Source: Chromobacterium sp. IIBBL 290-4 (GTDB lineage: Bacteria; Pseudomonadota; Gammaproteobacteria; Burkholderiales; Chromobacteriaceae). From it: 64,000 nucleotides of DNA. This document shows, in pieces, positions 9,799 to 20,300 of the stretch (its first letter is position 1; each line of letters begins with the position of its first letter). The translations under genes and the position numbers were made by a program. The notes under the pieces were generated by a model. That model did not search any database. It saw only the letters and a program-made list of their open reading frames with translations, and was not told the origin of the DNA. The stretch lies in NCBI RefSeq assembly GCF_024207115.1, contig NZ_CP100128.1, positions 1 through 64,000 on the forward strand, in the 5' to 3' direction.

Positions 9799-9926
9799 GT
9801 TTTTATTCCAATGGCAATATTGCCTAGAATCAAACAATTGTTTTAAAGTGCGCTTGGAGCGCGCTTACGATAAAACCTTACAAATCAGCGTGCTTTTCCA
9901 TCTGGAACATCCTTGGAGGGGAAACC

Positions 9927-11435
9927 ATGTCGATACAGGCCATCACAGAATGGTTCATACCGGACACCGTCCGACAGGCGCCGGAGCAAGCCATCCGCGC
10001 CCGAACCGTGGTGGGCGTCGGTCTTTTGGCCGGCCTGATGGCGCCGTTGTTCGCCGTCGAATACCTGATGCTGGGCCATTATCCGATGGCCGAAGGCATC
10101 GCCCTTGGCGGCCTGGGCCTGCTGTGCGGCCCTTTTCTATTGCGCCTGAGCGGCGCGGTGCGCCTCACCGCCGAATTCATCACCAGTTGCATGTACGCCA
10201 TGGTGTGCTGGATGGTGTTCGTCAACGGCGGCATCCTGTCCACCAGCCTGATGTGGTTCGCGGCCATCCCGTTTACCGCCGTCTTCATCGGCACCCGCCG
10301 CTCCGGCATGTTCTGGCTGGCGATGTCTCTGGCCGCGGTCGGCGCGGTGATGTGGCTGTCCGGCATAGCCGCCATCCCGCCCACCCCGCTGCCGCGCGAG
10401 GAACTGCCCAAGCTGCAGGCCAAATCTCTGGCCGGCTTGTCCTTGGTGGTGCTGGTGCTGGCCCTGGCCTTCGACAAGGCCAAGGCCAAGAGCTTTGAAA
10501 AACTGGAAACCGCCCGCCAGGACGCCGAGCGCGCCAGCCAGGCGCTGGCGCAGATGATGGAGCAGATCAGCCTGTCCATCCGCGACGCCTCCGGCGCCAG
10601 CCGCCAGATCGCCGCCAGCACCGGCAGCATGGCCAAGACCATGGCCGAGCAGCAGGAACGCTCGGAAGACATGGTGGTGGTGGCGCAGCAGATGGCGGTG
10701 GTGACCAGCCAAAACGCCGAGCAGTCCACCACCGCCACCCAACTGGCGCAAACCGCCGGCGGCGCTGCGCAGGAAGGCGGCAAGGCGATGGACCAGGCGG
10801 TCGGCCAATTGGGCCGCGCCGGCGAAGTGATAGGCCACGCGGCCGGCAAGCTGGAAGAGCTGGGCCAGCGCAGCGCCGAGGTGAGCGGCATCGTGCAGCT
10901 GATCCGCGACATCGCCGACCAGACCAATCTCTTGGCGCTCAACGCCGCCATCGAGGCGGCGCGCGCCGGCGAAATGGGCCGCGGCTTCGCCGTGGTGGCG
11001 GACGAGGTGCGCAAGCTGGCCGAGCGCACCCAGAACGCCACCCAGGACATCGAAACCAAGATCAAGCTGATCGTCGACGGCACCAATCTGGCCATCGTGG
11101 CGATGCGCGACGGCAACCAGCAAATGCAGGCGGGACGCGACCACGCGCAAAACGCCCAAAGCAAGCTGTCCGGCATCATCCGCGAAACCAGCCAACTGGC
11201 CGGCCTGCTTGATCAGGTTTCGCAAGCGGAAAGCAATCAGAACCAGGGCTTCGCGCAATTCGCCGGGGACATCGTGGCGGTGGGCGAATCCACGCGCAGC
11301 CTGTCCGGCGAAACCCGCAACATCGCCGAGGCGATCCGCCAACTGGACGAACAGATGGACAAACTGCACCAAGCCGTAAGTCGTCAAGACGCCTTGTCAT
11401 CTTCATCCGCGATTCCCCGGCCCGCATACCATTGA
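9927..11435 (+). CDS. methyl-accepting chemotaxis protein with membrane-embedded sensor
   Basis: A 502-residue chemoreceptor. Residues about 25-195 form five or six membrane helices with only short loops, so there is no periplasmic ligand domain. The rest is the cytoplasmic signalling coiled coil, with the conserved hairpin tip [20 protein letters not shown] and [18 protein letters not shown] near residues 330-370. No HAMP domain is evident; the helices run directly into the coiled coil. A GGAGGGG lies just before the ATG. The signal sensed is unknown; receptors of this shape often sense membrane or energy state. A GC-rich hairpin follows the stop codon. Confidence 0.85.
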   Translation: MSIQAITEWFIPDTVRQAPEQAIRARTVVGVGLLAGLMAPLFAVEYLMLGHYPMAEGIALGGLGLLCGPFLLRLSGAVRLTAEFITSCMYAMVCWMVFVNGGILSTSLMWFAAIPFTAVFIGTRRSGMFWLAMSLAAVGAVMWLSGIAAIPPTPLPREELPKLQAKSLAGLSLVVLVLALAFDKAKAKSFEKLETARQDAERASQALAQMMEQISLSIRDASGASRQIAASTGSMAKTMAEQQERSEDMVVVAQQMAVVTSQNAEQSTTATQLAQTAGGAAQEGGKAMDQAVGQLGRAGEVIGHAAGKLEELGQRSAEVSGIVQLIRDIADQTNLLALNAAIEAARAGEMGRGFAVVADEVRKLAERTQNATQDIETKIKLIVDGTNLAIVAMRDGNQQMQAGRDHAQNAQSKLSGIIRETSQLAGLLDQVSQAESNQNQGFAQFAGDIVAVGESTRSLSGETRNIAEAIRQLDEQMDKLHQAVSRQDALSSSSAIPRPAYH

Positions 11436-11442
11436 AACCGCA

Positions 11443-11477
11443 CGCGGCTTGGCGGTGGACATCACGCCGCCAAGCCG
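11443..11477 (+). terminator. strong GC hairpin after the chemoreceptor gene, no U-tract
   Basis: GCGGCTTGGCGG (from 11444) pairs with CCGCCAAGCCGC (11466-11477). The stem is 12 bases, but no T-run follows, so it may stabilise the 3' end or need Rho rather than be a classic terminator. Confidence 0.5.
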
Positions 11478-11600
11478 CGCACGGCCATCACTCAGGCAAC
11501 CGGCCGTGGTTGCGCTCGGCTTTATAACAAAGTCCAGTGTATTGACAGAATATGGCTCCCGCCCTAGCCTGCACTTCCATCCACATCCCGCCTCGCCACA

Positions 11601-12563
11601 ATGCCTTCCTCGAAGCGCCAGCGCTCAGCCGCCGAAAGCGACCAGTTGCTGCCCCTCCCCCTTCAACACATCCAAGCGCTGTCCGGCGAAATACGCGGCC
11701 AACCCAATATTGCCTGCTTGCGCGCCTATCATCTGGCCGTCGGCTTGACCTTCGCATTGATCGGCCTGGGCATCTGGTCCCTACTCTTGCTCCCGGAAAT
11801 GCAAGGCAAACCCGCCATCGGGATTTTTCTCTTGCTCCTCATCGGCGCGCTGCTTTTAGGATCTGCTTACGCCATCCTCAGGCGCTTGCGCCGTCCTCTG
11901 CACCATGAACTCAGCGTGAGCGACAGCGGATTGCATATCCGCACGCCTTGCTCGTGGATGCTTGCTGGCGCGCGCCAGGATACGTCTATCGCCTGGTCTG
12001 AAATCGTTCCATCTCCTGACGGCGGATGCGATGTGGAAACCCTGTTCTCCACCAGCAAATCCATCGCGCGGGATCTGGTTTTCTGGCGCCGGAACGCCCA
12101 GGGCGAAATCAAAATGCAACGCATCCCGTGGCAGAGATTCTCCCGCCTGACCTTTGCCAATGGCGAGGAGCTTAAACGCGCCTTGCTGTTGCGCCTGGCC
12201 TCGAAACCCGGTTTTCGCTTCGCGGCCGATGTCTTTGTCGCCGCGCGAGTCAATCCGGTCGATTGGCGTCCCATGCGCGCCCCCATGCGCATGCAATCGC
12301 TATCTTTGCTGGCATCGGGGGCCCTGCTGACTGCGGTTTGCCTGTCTATGGATACACATCAGCCCTTGCTGCAAAGATCGTGGCCCTTGCTTGCCGTTTT
12401 GCTGGCTTGCGCGCTTGGCAGCATGCTGCTTTGGTGCTGCTTGTTCCCCGACTTGCGCCAATCCATTCGCTTTCTCCCAGAGGGGGATAGCGCTCTGGCG
12501 AAGCCCTGCCAAGACGAAAAAACAGCCGACACCGCGCTCAAACATCCGCGCGAAAAACGCTAA
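11601..12563 (+). CDS. membrane protein of unknown function
   Basis: I do not recognise this 320-residue protein. It has a polar N-terminus, two helices at about residues 48-95 (FALIGLGIWSLLLL, GIFLLLLIGALLLG), a soluble middle domain of about 130 residues with several Trp, and a second helix pair at about 235-290. This topology, with a PH-like middle region, resembles small bacterial membrane proteins of unknown role. No clear ribosome site precedes 11601, so the start is uncertain. The next gene begins 34 bases later in the same direction and probably shares the transcript. Confidence 0.55.
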   Translation: MPSSKRQRSAAESDQLLPLPLQHIQALSGEIRGQPNIACLRAYHLAVGLTFALIGLGIWSLLLLPEMQGKPAIGIFLLLLIGALLLGSAYAILRRLRRPLHHELSVSDSGLHIRTPCSWMLAGARQDTSIAWSEIVPSPDGGCDVETLFSTSKSIARDLVFWRRNAQGEIKMQRIPWQRFSRLTFANGEELKRALLLRLASKPGFRFAADVFVAARVNPVDWRPMRAPMRMQSLSLLASGALLTAVCLSMDTHQPLLQRSWPLLAVLLACALGSMLLWCCLFPDLRQSIRFLPEGDSALAKPCQDEKTADTALKHPREKR

Positions 12564-12597
12564 AGCGCTTCCCATCATCGATCTGAAAAAACAAATC

Positions 12598-13650
12598 ATG
12601 CCCAGCTCCAGCTCACAGCCCTCGCCAAACCCGTCAGTCCTATCGCCCAAAGAGCTGTTATTGCGCTACGCGCTTATCTCTTTGATTGTGACAGGCATAT
12701 TCTTTTTCCAATTCAAAATGGATGCGCCCAATCACGGCTCCGGCGATGGCATCGGCCTTGGCGTCTTCATCCTGAATCTGATCCATCACGCAGCCATAGC
12801 CGCTCTCGCGCTGTTGGCATTGACCTGGATCGGCATCCCTAAAGGCAAGCGACTTGTTTTTATTCTCTTATCGCCGCTGCTAACGGCCCTCAGCCTCACG
12901 CTGCTTCCAATCATCGATGCGATTCAAGAACCCGCGCCATCCACCGACTGGCAACGCAGCGCTAAAGCTTTCAATGCTTTTGGCGCCCATTTTCCCGCAG
13001 GCAGCCTCGTGCGCACCAGCGGATATTGGTTCTGGAAAAAGGCAAGCGATGGCTCAAGCGAGCACCCAATCCAATGGGGTTCGCTTTCCATCCTGAAATT
13101 GGAACAAACGTTATACCCGGGCCTGGACAAGAAAAATCTCGAGGCCACCCTGGCAAAACCACAAGCCATCGCGGGCTGGGCATGCTCGACCAACGCGACA
13201 TTCGAGCTGCCGCTGAAACAGCGCGATAACGAGCCTTACTATTGGCCCTTTACCGGTTGCAATCTGGATCTGCCTGCGCTGCAAACCATGCTGGGCGGGC
13301 ATTGGAGCCTGCCCACCGAACTCTCCCGCAATGATGGCGACGACGAACCGTGGACGCTGTCGCAACGCGAGCCTGAAATCCGCTGTCAAAAGCCACAAAT
13401 AGTCGATGGCTTCAAACTGAACTACATTCAGAGCGCGCGGCTGAATGGCCAGCGCCGCATGGTTTTCCTGCTGGCGCAAACCTGCGGCGACATAACCATC
13501 GGCCGCTATCGCTTCCCCGATGACAGCTATCTGCAGCAAAGGGAAATAAACGAATACTGGCTATCCGGCTCCGGCAAAAACTTGGCCACTGGAGAAAGCG
13601 TCAGCTGCGTGAAACTGAAATCTACGACAGAAGCCCTTTCCCCATGCTGA
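12598..13650 (+). CDS. membrane-anchored protein of unknown function
   Basis: An unrecognised 350-residue protein. Three N-terminal helices lie at about residues 20-110 (YALISLIVTGIFFF, FILNLIHHAAIAALALLAL, LVFILLSPLLTALSLTLLPI), followed by a large probably periplasmic domain of about 230 residues. That domain has several Cys (ACSTNATFEL, TGCNLDL, EIRCQKPQ, AQTCGDITIG, ESVSCVK), enough for disulfide pairs. The start at 12598 (MPSSSSQPSP) is chosen because the upstream open frame lies inside the preceding gene. It ends 24 bases before the stop of the convergent gene. Confidence 0.6.
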   Translation: MPSSSSQPSPNPSVLSPKELLLRYALISLIVTGIFFFQFKMDAPNHGSGDGIGLGVFILNLIHHAAIAALALLALTWIGIPKGKRLVFILLSPLLTALSLTLLPIIDAIQEPAPSTDWQRSAKAFNAFGAHFPAGSLVRTSGYWFWKKASDGSSEHPIQWGSLSILKLEQTLYPGLDKKNLEATLAKPQAIAGWACSTNATFELPLKQRDNEPYYWPFTGCNLDLPALQTMLGGHWSLPTELSRNDGDDEPWTLSQREPEIRCQKPQIVDGFKLNYIQSARLNGQRRMVFLLAQTCGDITIGRYRFPDDSYLQQREINEYWLSGSGKNLATGESVSCVKLKSTTEALSPC

Positions 13651-13674
13651 CAGCCGCAGCGGCGATCCATCGCC

Positions 13675-15012
13675 TCACATTCTTTCGCGATGAATCTTGG
13701 TCCGCCATTTGCCTTTGACCAGCCGCCGCTCCGTCGTGACCATCACCGAGCCGCCATCGTCGTAGCTCAGAGACTCATCCCAAGAAGACACCAGGGTGAG
13801 GCGGCCCTGGAAATAACGATAGGTTTCGCTGCTATGGCTGCAACAGCCTCCCCGCGAAGCGGACAAGATGCGCTTGCGTTTAGCGTCTATCTGCAATTGC
13901 GGCAACTCTGACAGTTTGGCGTTGCGCTCAAACCGCCCCGTCCGCTTTTTGAAAACATAAACGTTATGCGTGTCGTTCGGCCCCGCGCCTCCCGCTTGCT
14001 CCAACACCAGCAGATCGAGCTCGCCATCAAAGTTGACATCGACCAGCTGAACGACATCCTCATCGGCGCTGCGCGACTCCATCGCGCTGATGTCGTAGAG
14101 CGTCTGGGCCACCTTGCCGCTGCGCCTGTCGCGCGCTTCGATAGCCAAGGGCAGGCGGTCCAAGCCGTTCTCGTCTCCTTCGCTCAACAAAACGCGGAAA
14201 CGAAAGCGAGGATGGCGCGCCGCCTGTTCCACCCACTGGCCGCCCAAGGCGTCCGCTCGCAAAATCCAGCCTGACTTGGCCCGCCCCTCATGATCAAAAG
14301 CATCCACTTTCAGCCAGTCGCCGTCCACGGCCAGCACCGCGGCAAAACTGTCTTGCGGCAACGATTCGGTAAAACCTGAGGCGTCGGCGCTGTGATGCAA
14401 AGCCGTGGAGCCCGACAGATAAAGGATGTCGCGGTAGTCCCGCGACTGCAGCAAAGAAAAGTCGGAATGACGGCGCGTCACCTTTTCATGGCGAATCCAC
14501 CGCCCAAAAGCCTCAGGATTGCAATTGTCGAGCATGCAAGCGATCTGCTCATCGCCAGTCGGCTTGCGGGTAGGTTGAATGCGCTCGCCCTGTTCGCTGT
14601 CATTGAGCTCGGGCCAGTCCAGGGACAATAAGTCTCCCTGCCGACTCACGCTAGGCTCGCCTCGGCCTGGGTCGCCGCTGCAGATAGGCCGATCGGATGC
14701 ATAGTCATGCCAATCCGGAAAACCATAGGCCCGGCAAATTCTCTCTGCGGACTCTCTCCCGTCCCACCCAGGGGCCGCCAGAAAGAACACCGTATTCTGT
14801 TTCTCTCCCTTGGCCACCACCGCGTAACGGATTTTGGCCGATGGCGGCAGCGCCGGCATATCGACAAAGCGCCGTTTCAGCTCCGTTTCATCCGGAGTGC
14901 GCGGCGCGCTCCACGCGGCCGGCTCATTAAGGCGGTAGATGCCAGGCGCCAGCAAACCCTCGGCATGAGCCAGCCCCATCGCCAGAGCAAGTCCAAACAA
15001 CAGCGCGCGCAT
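13675..15012 (-). CDS. secreted protein with FG-GAP-like C-terminal repeat (XAC2610-type)
   Basis: A 445-residue exported protein. The start MRALLFGLALAMGLAHAEG gives a typical signal peptide, and GGAGAGTG lies just upstream of the ATG. The middle is of unknown fold. Near residues 325-350 the run VQLVDVNFDGELDLLVLEQAG matches the Asp-rich FG-GAP/integrin-like calcium-binding pattern found in XAC2610-type proteins. GGCCSHSSETYRYF near the C-terminus carries a Cys pair. The role is unknown. It is convergent with the previous gene, 24 bases apart. Confidence 0.65.
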   Translation of the reverse strand: MRALLFGLALAMGLAHAEGLLAPGIYRLNEPAAWSAPRTPDETELKRRFVDMPALPPSAKIRYAVVAKGEKQNTVFFLAAPGWDGRESAERICRAYGFPDWHDYASDRPICSGDPGRGEPSVSRQGDLLSLDWPELNDSEQGERIQPTRKPTGDEQIACMLDNCNPEAFGRWIRHEKVTRRHSDFSLLQSRDYRDILYLSGSTALHHSADASGFTESLPQDSFAAVLAVDGDWLKVDAFDHEGRAKSGWILRADALGGQWVEQAARHPRFRFRVLLSEGDENGLDRLPLAIEARDRRSGKVAQTLYDISAMESRSADEDVVQLVDVNFDGELDLLVLEQAGGAGPNDTHNVYVFKKRTGRFERNAKLSELPQLQIDAKRKRILSASRGGCCSHSSETYRYFQGRLTLVSSWDESLSYDDGGSVMVTTERRLVKGKWRTKIHRERM

Positions 15013-15326
15013 ACACTCTCCAATCGATATTTCAGCCACGCGCACTATACCGTTTGCCACGCGGCATTGCATAAAAGCCGCATATCGCATAGCCGGCCAC
15101 GCCCCAGCTAGCGTGGGGAAAACAGTCCAGAAAACTGCGCGCTCAAACGATTTTCAGCCCCGCATGCGCGCGCCAGCGGCTGCAGGATGCATAAGAAGGC
15201 CGTGTGATATCGCCGCAAGCAGGCCTATCCCCTGCCGCGCCGTCAGCCTTTCCAAGGCTATAGCCAGGCGGGGAGCCCTTGCATCCTTGCGCGCCATCAC
15301 CGGAAACGGTCTGGCGCTACCTATTT
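15013..15326. other. intergenic region upstream of the Zur-like site
   Basis: No supportable gene. It separates two divergent genes; the first bases contain the ribosome site of the minus-strand gene. Confidence 0.4.
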
Positions 15327-15374
15327 GTTATGTTATAACTTTACTTTGATTTTATGTAATGATATAACATTTCC
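15327..15374. promoter_or_regulatory. Zur-like operator pair
   Basis: GTTATGTTATAAC (15328-15340) and ATGTAATGATATAACATTTCC (part of 15354-15374) match the AT-rich palindrome bound by Zur, whose consensus centres on ATGTTATA-TATAACAT. The sites lie 25-70 bases upstream of the DUF1826 gene, and the following gene is a zinc GTPase, which supports zinc-limited induction. The assignment is by pattern and context. Confidence 0.65.
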
Positions 15375-15396
15375 AAAATCATTCTCACCTCCCCTC

Positions 15397-16035
15397 ATGA
15401 CAGCCACCCACGCAACGGCAACGCAGCACGCCTCCGACAACCTGGCCGTGCTCGCCGCCATCTTCGAAACCGAGGCCGAACTGTGTCTGTACCGCCGGCC
15501 GCCCGACGCCGACATCGCCGGCTACCTGAGCCGCGCCGGACTCGAAGGCCGGCTGGGCCTGGGCTGGCGGCGGGTGCTGACGCCAGGCGAAACCCACGAC
15601 TTGCCACTGGCCGAGCTGCCGGGCCGCGCGGCGCTGCAAGCCGACATCGCCTGGCTTTGCGAACTGTACGCCACCCTGACCGGCTGTCCGCGCGTCGGCG
15701 CGCGGCTGGAAGTGCTGCGGCAGGCGATGTGCCCACGCTTCCACGCAGACCGGGTGGGGCTGCGCCTGCTGTGCTGCTACCAGGGCCCCGGCACCGAATG
15801 GCTGCCCGACGCCGCCGCCGATCGCTCGCAACTGGGCGCCGCTGCCCAGGGCCTGGCCGACGAGCAGTCGGGCCTGATTCTCGATGCCGCGGCCATCGGC
15901 CGCGCGCCGCCGTTCTCGGTGCTGCTGCTGAAAGGCTCGCAATGGCCGGGCGCGCGCGGCGGCGCCATCCATCGCTCCCCGCCGCCGGCGCCGGACCAGC
16001 CCCGCGTGCTGCTGGCGCTGGACGCCATCTGGTAA
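15397..16035 (+). CDS. DUF1826 domain protein
   Basis: A 212-residue soluble protein of the DUF1826 family, whose genes are repeatedly found beside CobW-type zinc GTPases under Zur control. Visible conserved parts include [44 protein letters not shown] and LLKGSQWPG. The FHAD...RLLCCY...GTEW pattern resembles the double-stranded beta-helix region of 2-oxoglutarate oxygenases (a possible H-x-D), but the activity is unproven. The start at 15397 is chosen because the longer frame runs back across the Zur-like site. The GTPase follows after 28 bases. Confidence 0.7.
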   Translation: MTATHATATQHASDNLAVLAAIFETEAELCLYRRPPDADIAGYLSRAGLEGRLGLGWRRVLTPGETHDLPLAELPGRAALQADIAWLCELYATLTGCPRVGARLEVLRQAMCPRFHADRVGLRLLCCYQGPGTEWLPDAAADRSQLGAAAQGLADEQSGLILDAAAIGRAPPFSVLLLKGSQWPGARGGAIHRSPPPAPDQPRVLLALDAIW

Positions 16036-16063
16036 CCCCTTCCCCCCTTCCCAAGGAGCAAAC

Positions 16064-17275
16064 ATGAACAAGCTGCCGGTAACGGTGCTGTCCGGCTTTC
16101 TAGGCGCCGGCAAGACCACGCTGCTGAACCACATCCTGGCCAACCGCGAAGGCAAGCGCGTGGCGGTGATCGTCAACGACATGTCCGAGGTCAATATCGA
16201 CGCCCGGCTGGTGCGCGAAGGCGGCGCCCAGCTGTCGCGCGCCGAGGAAAAGCTGGTGGAGATGAGCAACGGCTGCATCTGCTGCACACTGCGCGAGGAC
16301 CTGTTGCTGGAAATCCGCCGGCTGGCCGCGGAAGGCCGCTTCGACTACCTGCTGATCGAATCCACCGGCATCTCCGAGCCGCTGCCGGTGGCCGAAACCT
16401 TCACCTTCCGCGACGAGGAAGGCCGCAGCCTGGACGATCTGGCGCGGCTGGACACCATGGTGACCGTGGTGGACGCCTGCAATTTCCTGCGCGACTACGC
16501 CTCGCGCGACAGCCTGGGGGACCGGCAGGCCAGCCTGGGCAACGAGGACGAGCGCACGGTGGTGGATCTGCTGATCGAGCAGGTGGAATTCTGCGACGTC
16601 ATCGTGCTGAACAAGACCGATCTGGCGAACGCCGAACAGCTGGCCGAGCTGCAGGCAATCCTGCGCTCGCTGAACCCGCGTGCCGACATCGTCTGCAGCG
16701 AATTCGGCCGCGTACCGCTGGATCGCGTGCTCGACACCGGCCGCTTCGACTTCGAAGCCGCCGCCGAAGCGCCGGGCTGGCTGGCGGAGCTGCGCGGCGA
16801 ACACCAGCCGGAAACCGAAGCCTACGGCATCGACAGCTTCGTCTACCGCGCGCGGCGGCCGTTCCACCCGCAAAGGCTGTGGCAATGGATGGGCCGGGAA
16901 TGGCCGGGCGTGGTGCGATCCAAGGGCTATTTCTGGCTGGCCAGCCGGCCGCAGTTCGCTGGTCTGTGGTCGCAGGCCGGCGCGGTGGCGCGCCATTCCT
17001 GCGCCGGCTTGTGGTGGGCGGCGCTGGACCGCGAGGAATGGCCGGCCGACGAGGATAGCCTGGCGCTGATCCGCTCGCGCTGGCAGGAGCCCTTCGGCGA
17101 CCGCCAGCAGGAACTGGTGCTGATAGGCATGGCCATGGACCGGCAGGCGCTGGTCGCCGCCTTCGACGCCTGTCTGCTCAGCGACGCCGAGATGGCGCGC
17201 GGCATGGCTGCCTGGCAAACGCTGGACGACCCCTTCCCGCAGTGGGCGGTTGACGCGGAAGAAGCCGGCGTTTGA
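16064..17275 (+). CDS. CobW/COG0523 zinc-metallochaperone-type GTPase
   Basis: A 403-residue P-loop GTPase of the COG0523 family, members of which (ZigA, ZNG1) deliver zinc to client enzymes under zinc limitation. The G1 loop is [15 protein letters not shown] at about residues 11-25. The metal-binding CXCC is in SNGCICCTL near residue 71. The switch region [15 protein letters not shown] and the NKTD base motif are present. The C-terminal CobW_C domain begins around residue 250. An AGGAG precedes the ATG. Co-transcription with DUF1826 behind a Zur-like site makes a role in zinc starvation the best reading. Confidence 0.85.
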   Translation: MNKLPVTVLSGFLGAGKTTLLNHILANREGKRVAVIVNDMSEVNIDARLVREGGAQLSRAEEKLVEMSNGCICCTLREDLLLEIRRLAAEGRFDYLLIESTGISEPLPVAETFTFRDEEGRSLDDLARLDTMVTVVDACNFLRDYASRDSLGDRQASLGNEDERTVVDLLIEQVEFCDVIVLNKTDLANAEQLAELQAILRSLNPRADIVCSEFGRVPLDRVLDTGRFDFEAAAEAPGWLAELRGEHQPETEAYGIDSFVYRARRPFHPQRLWQWMGREWPGVVRSKGYFWLASRPQFAGLWSQAGAVARHSCAGLWWAALDREEWPADEDSLALIRSRWQEPFGDRQQELVLIGMAMDRQALVAAFDACLLSDAEMARGMAAWQTLDDPFPQWAVDAEEAGV

Positions 17276-17350
17276 GCAGCCAAGCGGACGGCCTCATGCC
17301 GCCCGCTCTGTTATAATCGGCGGTTTACGCAATCCTCCGTTCTTTAGCCG

Positions 17351-20300
17351 ATGACACCTGCCGCCCGCCTCGCCGAACTGAAATCCGCCCTGTCCTCCTG
17401 CCTGATCCGCGACCGCCACATCCTGCGCCGCAAACTGGCCGACGCCGCAGACCGGCTGAAGAAAAACCAGCCCGCCGACAAGCTCTTGGCCGACATCGCC
17501 AGCCAGGCGGAACGCTCGCGCAGCCGCGCCGACGCGCGCCGCGCCCATCTGCCCAAGCCCAGCTTCGACGACGCGCTGCCGGTCAACCAGAAGCTGGCCG
17601 ACATCAAGGGCGCGATAGACAAGAACCAGGTGGTGATCATCTGCGGCGAGACCGGCTCCGGCAAAACCACCCAGCTGCCCAAGATCTGCCTGGAGCTGGG
17701 CCGCGGCGTGTTCGGCCTGATCGGCCATACCCAGCCGCGCCGGCTGGCCGCGCGCTCGGTGGCGACGCGGATCGCGCAGGAACTGGGCTCGACGCTTGGC
17801 GAACACGTCGGCTTCAAAGTGCGCTTCACCGACAAACTGTCGGAAAAATCGGTGATCAAGCTGATGACCGACGGCATCATGCTGGCGGAAACGCAAACCG
17901 ACCGCTACCTGGAAGCCTACGACACCATCATCATCGACGAGGCGCACGAACGCAGCCTGAACATCGACTTCCTGCTCGGCTATCTGAAGCAGCTGCTGCC
18001 GCGCCGCCCGGACCTGAAGATCATCATCACTTCCGCCACCATCGACGCCGACCGCTTCTCCAAACACTTCGACGGCGCGCCGGTAATCGAGGTGTCCGGC
18101 CGCACCTACCCGGTGGAAGTGCGCTACCGGCCGCTGAAGCAGCGCGACGAGGACGAGCGCGAGATGGAGATGGAAGACGCCATCGTCGACGCCGCCGACG
18201 AATTGTCGCGCCAGGGCTCCGGCGACATGCTGGTCTTCCTGCCCGGCGAGCGCGAAATCCGCGAGACGGCTGAGAAACTGCGCAAGTCCGGCATCCGCGG
18301 CTACGAGATCCTGCCGCTGTTCGCGCGGCTGTCCAACGAGGACCAGCAGAAGATCTTCAAACCGTCGGGCGGCCGCCGCATCGTGCTGGCCACCAACGTG
18401 GCGGAAACATCCTTGACCGTACCGGGCATCAAATACGTGATCGACACCGGCCTCGCCCGCATCAACCGCTACAGCCCGCGCGCCAAGGTGGAGCAGCTGC
18501 AGGTGGAGAAGGTCTCGCAGGCGGCGGCCCGCCAGCGCGCCGGCCGTTGCGGCCGCGTCGAGTCCGGCATCTGCGTGCGCCTGTACGCCGAGGATGACTT
18601 CAACGCCCGCCCGGCCTTCACCGATCCGGAAATCGTCCGCTCCAACCTGGCGGCGGTGATCCTGCGCATGGCGGCGCTGCGGCTGGGCAAGGTGGATGAA
18701 TTCCCCTTCCTGGAGGCGCCGTCCAGCCGCCTGATCGCCGACGGCTATCAGGTGCTGACCGAGCTGGGCGCGGTGAATGAGCAAGGCGAGCTGACGCCGG
18801 TGGGCAAGGAGCTGGCGCGCATTCCGGTGGACCCGAAGGTGGGCCGCCTGCTCTTGGCCGGCCGCGACTACCACTGCGCGCGCGAAGTGCTGATCATCGC
18901 CGCCGCGCTGTCCATTCAAGACCCTCGCGAGCGGCCGTTCGAGGCGCGCGATGCGGCAGAGAAAGCGCAGGCGCGCTTCAACGACGAGAAGTCGGACTTC
19001 CTGTCCTTCCTGCATCTGTGGGACTTCTTCGCCGACGCGCTCAAGCACAAGAAAACCAATCGCCAGCTGGTCAATACCTGCCACGAGCACTTCCTGTCTT
19101 ACCTGCGCATGCGCGAATGGCGCGAATTGCATGGACAGCTGGCCGAAATCGCCAGCGAGCTGGGCCTGATCACCCGCGACGAGGCCCATGCCGACGCCGG
19201 GCAGCCGGACGCGCAAATGTCGGCCAAGAAGCGCCAGCAAATCGACGCCGTCGCTTACGAAAACCTGCACAAGGCGCTGATCACCGGCCTGATCGGCAAT
19301 ATCGGCATGAAAAACCAGGAAGGCGACGACTACCAGGGCGCGCGCGGCGTCAACTTCCTGGTATTCCCCGGCTCCGGCCTGAAAAAGGCCAAGCCGAAAT
19401 GGCTGGTGGCATCCGAACTGGTGGAAACCACCCGCCTCTACGCGCGCTGCGTCGCCAAGATCGAGCCGGAATGGGTGGAGAAGCTGGCGCAGCATCTGGT
19501 GAAATACCACTATTTCGAACCGCACTGGGAAAAGAGCCGCGGCGAGGTGGTGGCCAGCGAGCGCGTCACGCTGTACGGCCTGACGCTGATCCCGCGCCGT
19601 CCGGTCAGCTACGGCCGCATCGCGCCGGAAGAAGCGCGCGAGCTGTTCATCCGCGGCGCGCTGGTGAATATGGAATACGTCAGCAACGCGCCTTTCTTCC
19701 AGCGCAACCAGCAGCTGATCCGCGAGGTGGAGCAACTGGAACACAAGGCTCGCCGCCAGGACGTGCTGGTAGACGAAGAAGCGCTGTTCGCCTTCTACAG
19801 CGAACGCATCCCGGCCGAGGTGGTGGACGCGGCCAGCTTCGAAGCCTGGCGCAAGGAGGCGGAAAAAACCGAGCCCAAGCTCTTGCACCTGACCCGCGAA
19901 GAGCTGATGCGCCACGCAGCCCAACACGTGACGGAAAACCAGTTCCCGGAATGGCTGGAGCTGGAAGACGGCAAGCTGAAGCTGCGCTATCGTTTCGAAC
20001 CCAAGCACCCGCTGGACGGCGTCACCCTGGACGTGCCGCTGGCCATCCTGAACCGCCTGACGCCCGCTCCATTCGAATGGCTGGTTCCGGGCATGCTGCG
20101 CGACAAGCTGCAACAGCTGATCAAGGGCCTGCCCAAGCAAATTCGCCGCTGCTGCGTGCCGGTGCCGGACTTCATCACCCGCTTCCTGAGCACCAATCCC
20201 GACCTGCAGCAGCCGATCGCCGCGCAGCTGGCGCGCTTCATCCTGCGCGAGACCGGCGGCGTCAAGGTGGACATCGACGAATTCAACAAGCAGGAACTGC

